Source: Rhizobium mesosinicum (GTDB taxonomy: Bacteria; Pseudomonadota; Alphaproteobacteria; Rhizobiales; Rhizobiaceae). From it: 64,000 bases of DNA. Position numbers and translations under genes: made by a program. The stretch lies in contig NZ_JAEUAK010000010.1 in the NCBI RefSeq assembly GCF_019511345.1, positions 124,001 through 188,000 on the forward strand. Reading direction: 5' to 3'. This document shows positions 61,766 through 64,000 of the stretch, in pieces. The stretch's first letter is position 1, and every line of letters begins with the position of its first letter. Under the pieces are notes generated by a model. It was not told the origin of the DNA and ran no database searches. It saw only the letters and a program-made list of their open reading frames with translations.

Positions 61766-62920
61766 TTACTCCGCCGGCATGCCGTGCGGCACGCGGAAGA
61801 GGCTCCGGTCCTGCGCACGCTTCTCCGGGCGATGGCGCGTCAGCGCCAGAATGAAGCCGGCCGTCACACAGATCGCTACCATCGACGAACCACCATAGGA
61901 AATCAGCGGCAGCGTCATACCCTTTGCCGGCAGCAGTTCGAGATTGACGCCGATATTGATGATCGACTGGATGCCCATCTGCAGCACGAGGCCAGCGACG
62001 GCAAAGCGATTGAAGTCGTTGCGTTCGCGATACGCATGCGACAGGCCGCGCAGCACCAGCACGGTGAAGATGGCGACGAGCGCGATGCAGAAGACGATGC
62101 CGAATTCCTCGGCCGCAACCGAGAAGATGAAGTCGGTGTGGGCATCCGGGATGATGCGCTTGACGATGCCTTCGCCCGGTCCCTGCCCGAACCAGTCGCC
62201 GCGAATGATCGCCTCGCGGGCGGTATCGATCTGGAAGGTATCACCTTCGCCGGTCAGGAACTTGTCGATTCGACCCGCTACGTGCGGAAAGACATAATAC
62301 GCCGTCACGAGGCCGCCTACGCCACCGGCACCGAGCACGATGATCCAGAGCCAAGGCATGCCGGCCATGAAGAACATGCCGCCCCAGACGGCCGTCGTGA
62401 GGATCGTCTGGCCAAGGTCAGGTTGCGCCACGAGAAGGGCTGCGACCATGCCGAACAGGATGATGGCAAAAAGGTTGCCCGGGATTTCCGGCTGGCGGGC
62501 ATGTTCGGAAAAGAGCCAAGCGCAGACGACGACGAAGGCCGGCTTCATGAATTCCGAAGGCTGAATGGAGATACCCGCAAGCGTCACCCAGCGGCGGGAT
62601 CCCTTGACCTCTATGCCGAAGAACAATGCCAGAAGCATCATGGCAAGCGCCACGATCAGCAGGATAATGGCCGTCCGCCGCACCTGGCGCGGCGTCAGAA
62701 AGGAAAGGCCAAGCATGACCGCGATCGACGGGATCATGAAGGCCGCGTGGCGCTTGACGAAGTGGAAAGGTTCCAGGCCGATGCGTTCGGCAACCGCCGG
62801 CGAAGCCGCAAAGGAGAGCATGAAGCCGATGCCCATCAGGAAGAGGAACAAGGCCAGGAAAAAGCGGTCGATGGTCCAGAACCAATCGGCCAATGCTCCA
62901 CGTTCCGCGCGGCTCACCAT
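61766..62920 (-). CDS. ftsW: SEDS-family peptidoglycan glycosyltransferase FtsW
   Basis: The 384-aa multi-helix protein polymerises septal peptidoglycan with FtsI. Helices begin FFLALFLFLMGIGFMLSFAA, and SEDS landmarks include AWLFSEHA, RIDKFLTGEGDTFQ near residue 235 and LLPAKGMTLPLISYGGSSMVAICVTAGF near 320, split here. Its ATG lies one base after the murD stop. Confidence 0.94.
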   Translation of the reverse strand: MVSRAERGALADWFWTIDRFFLALFLFLMGIGFMLSFAASPAVAERIGLEPFHFVKRHAAFMIPSIAVMLGLSFLTPRQVRRTAIILLIVALAMMLLALFFGIEVKGSRRWVTLAGISIQPSEFMKPAFVVVCAWLFSEHARQPEIPGNLFAIILFGMVAALLVAQPDLGQTILTTAVWGGMFFMAGMPWLWIIVLGAGGVGGLVTAYYVFPHVAGRIDKFLTGEGDTFQIDTAREAIIRGDWFGQGPGEGIVKRIIPDAHTDFIFSVAAEEFGIVFCIALVAIFTVLVLRGLSHAYRERNDFNRFAVAGLVLQMGIQSIINIGVNLELLPAKGMTLPLISYGGSSMVAICVTAGFILALTRHRPEKRAQDRSLFRVPHGMPAE

Positions 62921-62921
62921 G

Positions 62922-64000
62922 TCATTTATCTCCTGTCGCCGAATTGATCAGCATGGTTACCCCGTCAAGGGCGGCCACGTGGCCGACAAAGGCATCGCCC
63001 CTGACTTCGAAATTCTTGTACTGGTCGAAGCTTGCGCAAGCCGGGGATAACATCACGGCCACGGGACCGGTCTCATCCCTCTCCGCGTCAGCTGCCGCAT
63101 GCGCCACGGCTTGGCTCAGCGTGCCTGATATCTCATAGGGTGCTGCCTCGCCGAGCGTCGCGGCAAATTCCGCCGCCGCCTCACCGATCAGATAGGCCTT
63201 GGCGATACGTGGAAAATAGGGCGCAAGCGTCGTAATGCCGCCTGCCTTCGGCAAACCGCCGGCAATCCAGTAGATTCTATTGTAGCTCGAAAGTGCCGGC
63301 GCAGCGGCATCCGCGTTCGTCGCCTTGGAATCGTTGACGAAGACGACATTGCCGCGCCGGCCGACCGGCTGCATGCGATGCTTGAGACCGGGGAAGGATG
63401 CAAGACCCGCACGGATGTCCTCGGCGGAGACGCCGACGGCAAGGCAGGCAGCGACCGCGGCTGCGGCATTCTGCGCATTGTGGCTGCCGCGCAGTGTCTG
63501 GATGCCCTCGAGATCGATGAAAGGCAACATAGCGCCACCCGTTGCCTGGATGAGCTTCGTGCCTTCGGCATAGATGCCGTCGGCGAGTACGCTGCGGCGG
63601 GAGATCCTGATGACCTTCACCCCTGCCCGCTCGATGCGGTCGGCAATCAGCGCCGAATGGCTGTCATCGACACCGACAACAGCGACGTCGCTCCCGGCGA
63701 CCAGCCGCTCCTTGACATCGGCGTAGTGCTGCATAGTGCCGTGCCGATCGAGGTGATCGGGCGTCAGATTGAGGAGGATGCCGGCGGATGGATTGAGCGT
63801 CGGCGCCAGATCGATTTGGTAGGAAGAACATTCGACGACGAAGTAGCGCTCGGATTTCGGCGGATCGAGCGTCAGCACGGCCGTGCCGATATTGCCGCCG
63901 AGCTGCGTGTCACGGCCACTCGATTTCAAGATATGAGCGATCAGCGCCGTCGTCGTCGATTTGCCGTTCGTTCCGGTGATCGCGACGAAAGGACAATCGG
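62922..64000 (-). CDS. murD: UDP-N-acetylmuramoylalanine--D-glutamate ligase (C-terminal part)
   Basis: Open on the minus strand from the window edge to 62922 (about 359 codons), so the N-terminus is missing. The P-loop VAITGTNGKSTTTALIAHI is near the edge, followed by DTQLGGNIG, LTPDHLDRHGTMQHYADVKERL and VFVNDSKATNADAAAPAL, all MurD motifs. It adds D-Glu to UDP-MurNAc-L-Ala. It leads into ftsW with one base between stop and start. Confidence 0.95.
   Translation of the reverse strand, partial: DCPFVAITGTNGKSTTTALIAHILKSSGRDTQLGGNIGTAVLTLDPPKSERYFVVECSSYQIDLAPTLNPSAGILLNLTPDHLDRHGTMQHYADVKERLVAGSDVAVVGVDDSHSALIADRIERAGVKVIRISRRSVLADGIYAEGTKLIQATGGAMLPFIDLEGIQTLRGSHNAQNAAAAVAACLAVGVSAEDIRAGLASFPGLKHRMQPVGRRGNVVFVNDSKATNADAAAPALSSYNRIYWIAGGLPKAGGITTLAPYFPRIAKAYLIGEAAAEFAATLGEAAPYEISGTLSQAVAHAAADAERDETGPVAVMLSPACASFDQYKNFEVRGDAFVGHVAALDGVTMLINSATGDK

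Noticed and set aside
1..64000. tRNA, rRNA, CRISPR arrays, insertion sequences and prophage genes
   Set aside because: Searched by eye for conserved tRNA loops, regularly spaced repeats, transposase motifs and phage proteins; none found. Covariance-model and repeat searches would be needed to exclude weak cases.

Overview
The window looks like chromosome of a Rhizobium species (Alphaproteobacteria, Rhizobiales; R. etli / R. leguminosarum-like). This is inferred from high GC, the gene order recN-bamD-lpxC-ftsZ-ftsA-ftsQ-ddlB next to murB-murC-murG-ftsW-murD, rhizobial-type intergenic palindromic repeats, an MCP with a C-terminal NWEEF pentapeptide, an orphan flagellin, and an anti-Shine-Dalgarno (alpha-r14/cuckoo-like) small RNA locus. 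No rRNA, tRNA, CRISPR array, insertion sequence or phage gene was seen.

Layout. 1-12 kb is accessory metabolism and regulation: an AsmA-like envelope protein (cut by the window edge), a GlcD/Dld-type FAD oxidase, an aldo/keto reductase divergent from a LysR regulator, an AbrB-type membrane protein, an ABC exporter preceded by a possible leader peptide, a second LysR regulator, an NmrA-like protein and an AraC regulator. 12-16 kb holds a DUF2000 protein, an OmpA-like lipoprotein, a damaged divergent pair (HxlR regulator and NADPH-dependent FMN reductase, both with apparent frameshifts) and an orphan flagellin. 16-21.5 kb is an RND efflux pump (permease plus adaptor, no outer-membrane gene) with an AraC regulator upstream.

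22-28.3 kb is a one-direction block of seven genes: YcaC-like hydrolase, XapX, a long amidohydrolase with a Cys/His-rich tail, DoxX, chloroperoxidase-like hydrolase, periplasmic VOC protein and DUF1275. It looks like an operon of unknown substrate. 28.7-42.7 kb is mixed housekeeping: a UvrD-type helicase, nicotinamidase, AzlC/AzlD, aminopeptidase P, a 57-aa protein followed by the small RNA locus, PrmA, SCO1, MCP-CheW, CreA, a DEDDh exonuclease and a GNAT enzyme.

42.8-64 kb is cell division and envelope biogenesis on the minus strand: ligA, a DUF6886 protein, recN, bamD, lpxC, ftsZ, ftsA, ftsQ, ddlB, then (after an insertion of aqpZ, an MHS transporter and an SDR epimerase) murB, murC, murG, ftsW and the C-terminal part of murD. 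Four-base start/stop overlaps link several of these genes, which fits translational coupling from murD to murB and from ddlB to ftsA.

The points most worth following up are the anti-SD small RNA downstream of the 57-aa ORF, the leader-peptide/hairpin arrangement before the ABC exporter, the clustered frameshifts in the HxlR/reductase pair, the seven-gene block at 22-28 kb, and a plus-strand terminator with a 26-codon ORF at about 42.0 kb that no annotated gene explains.
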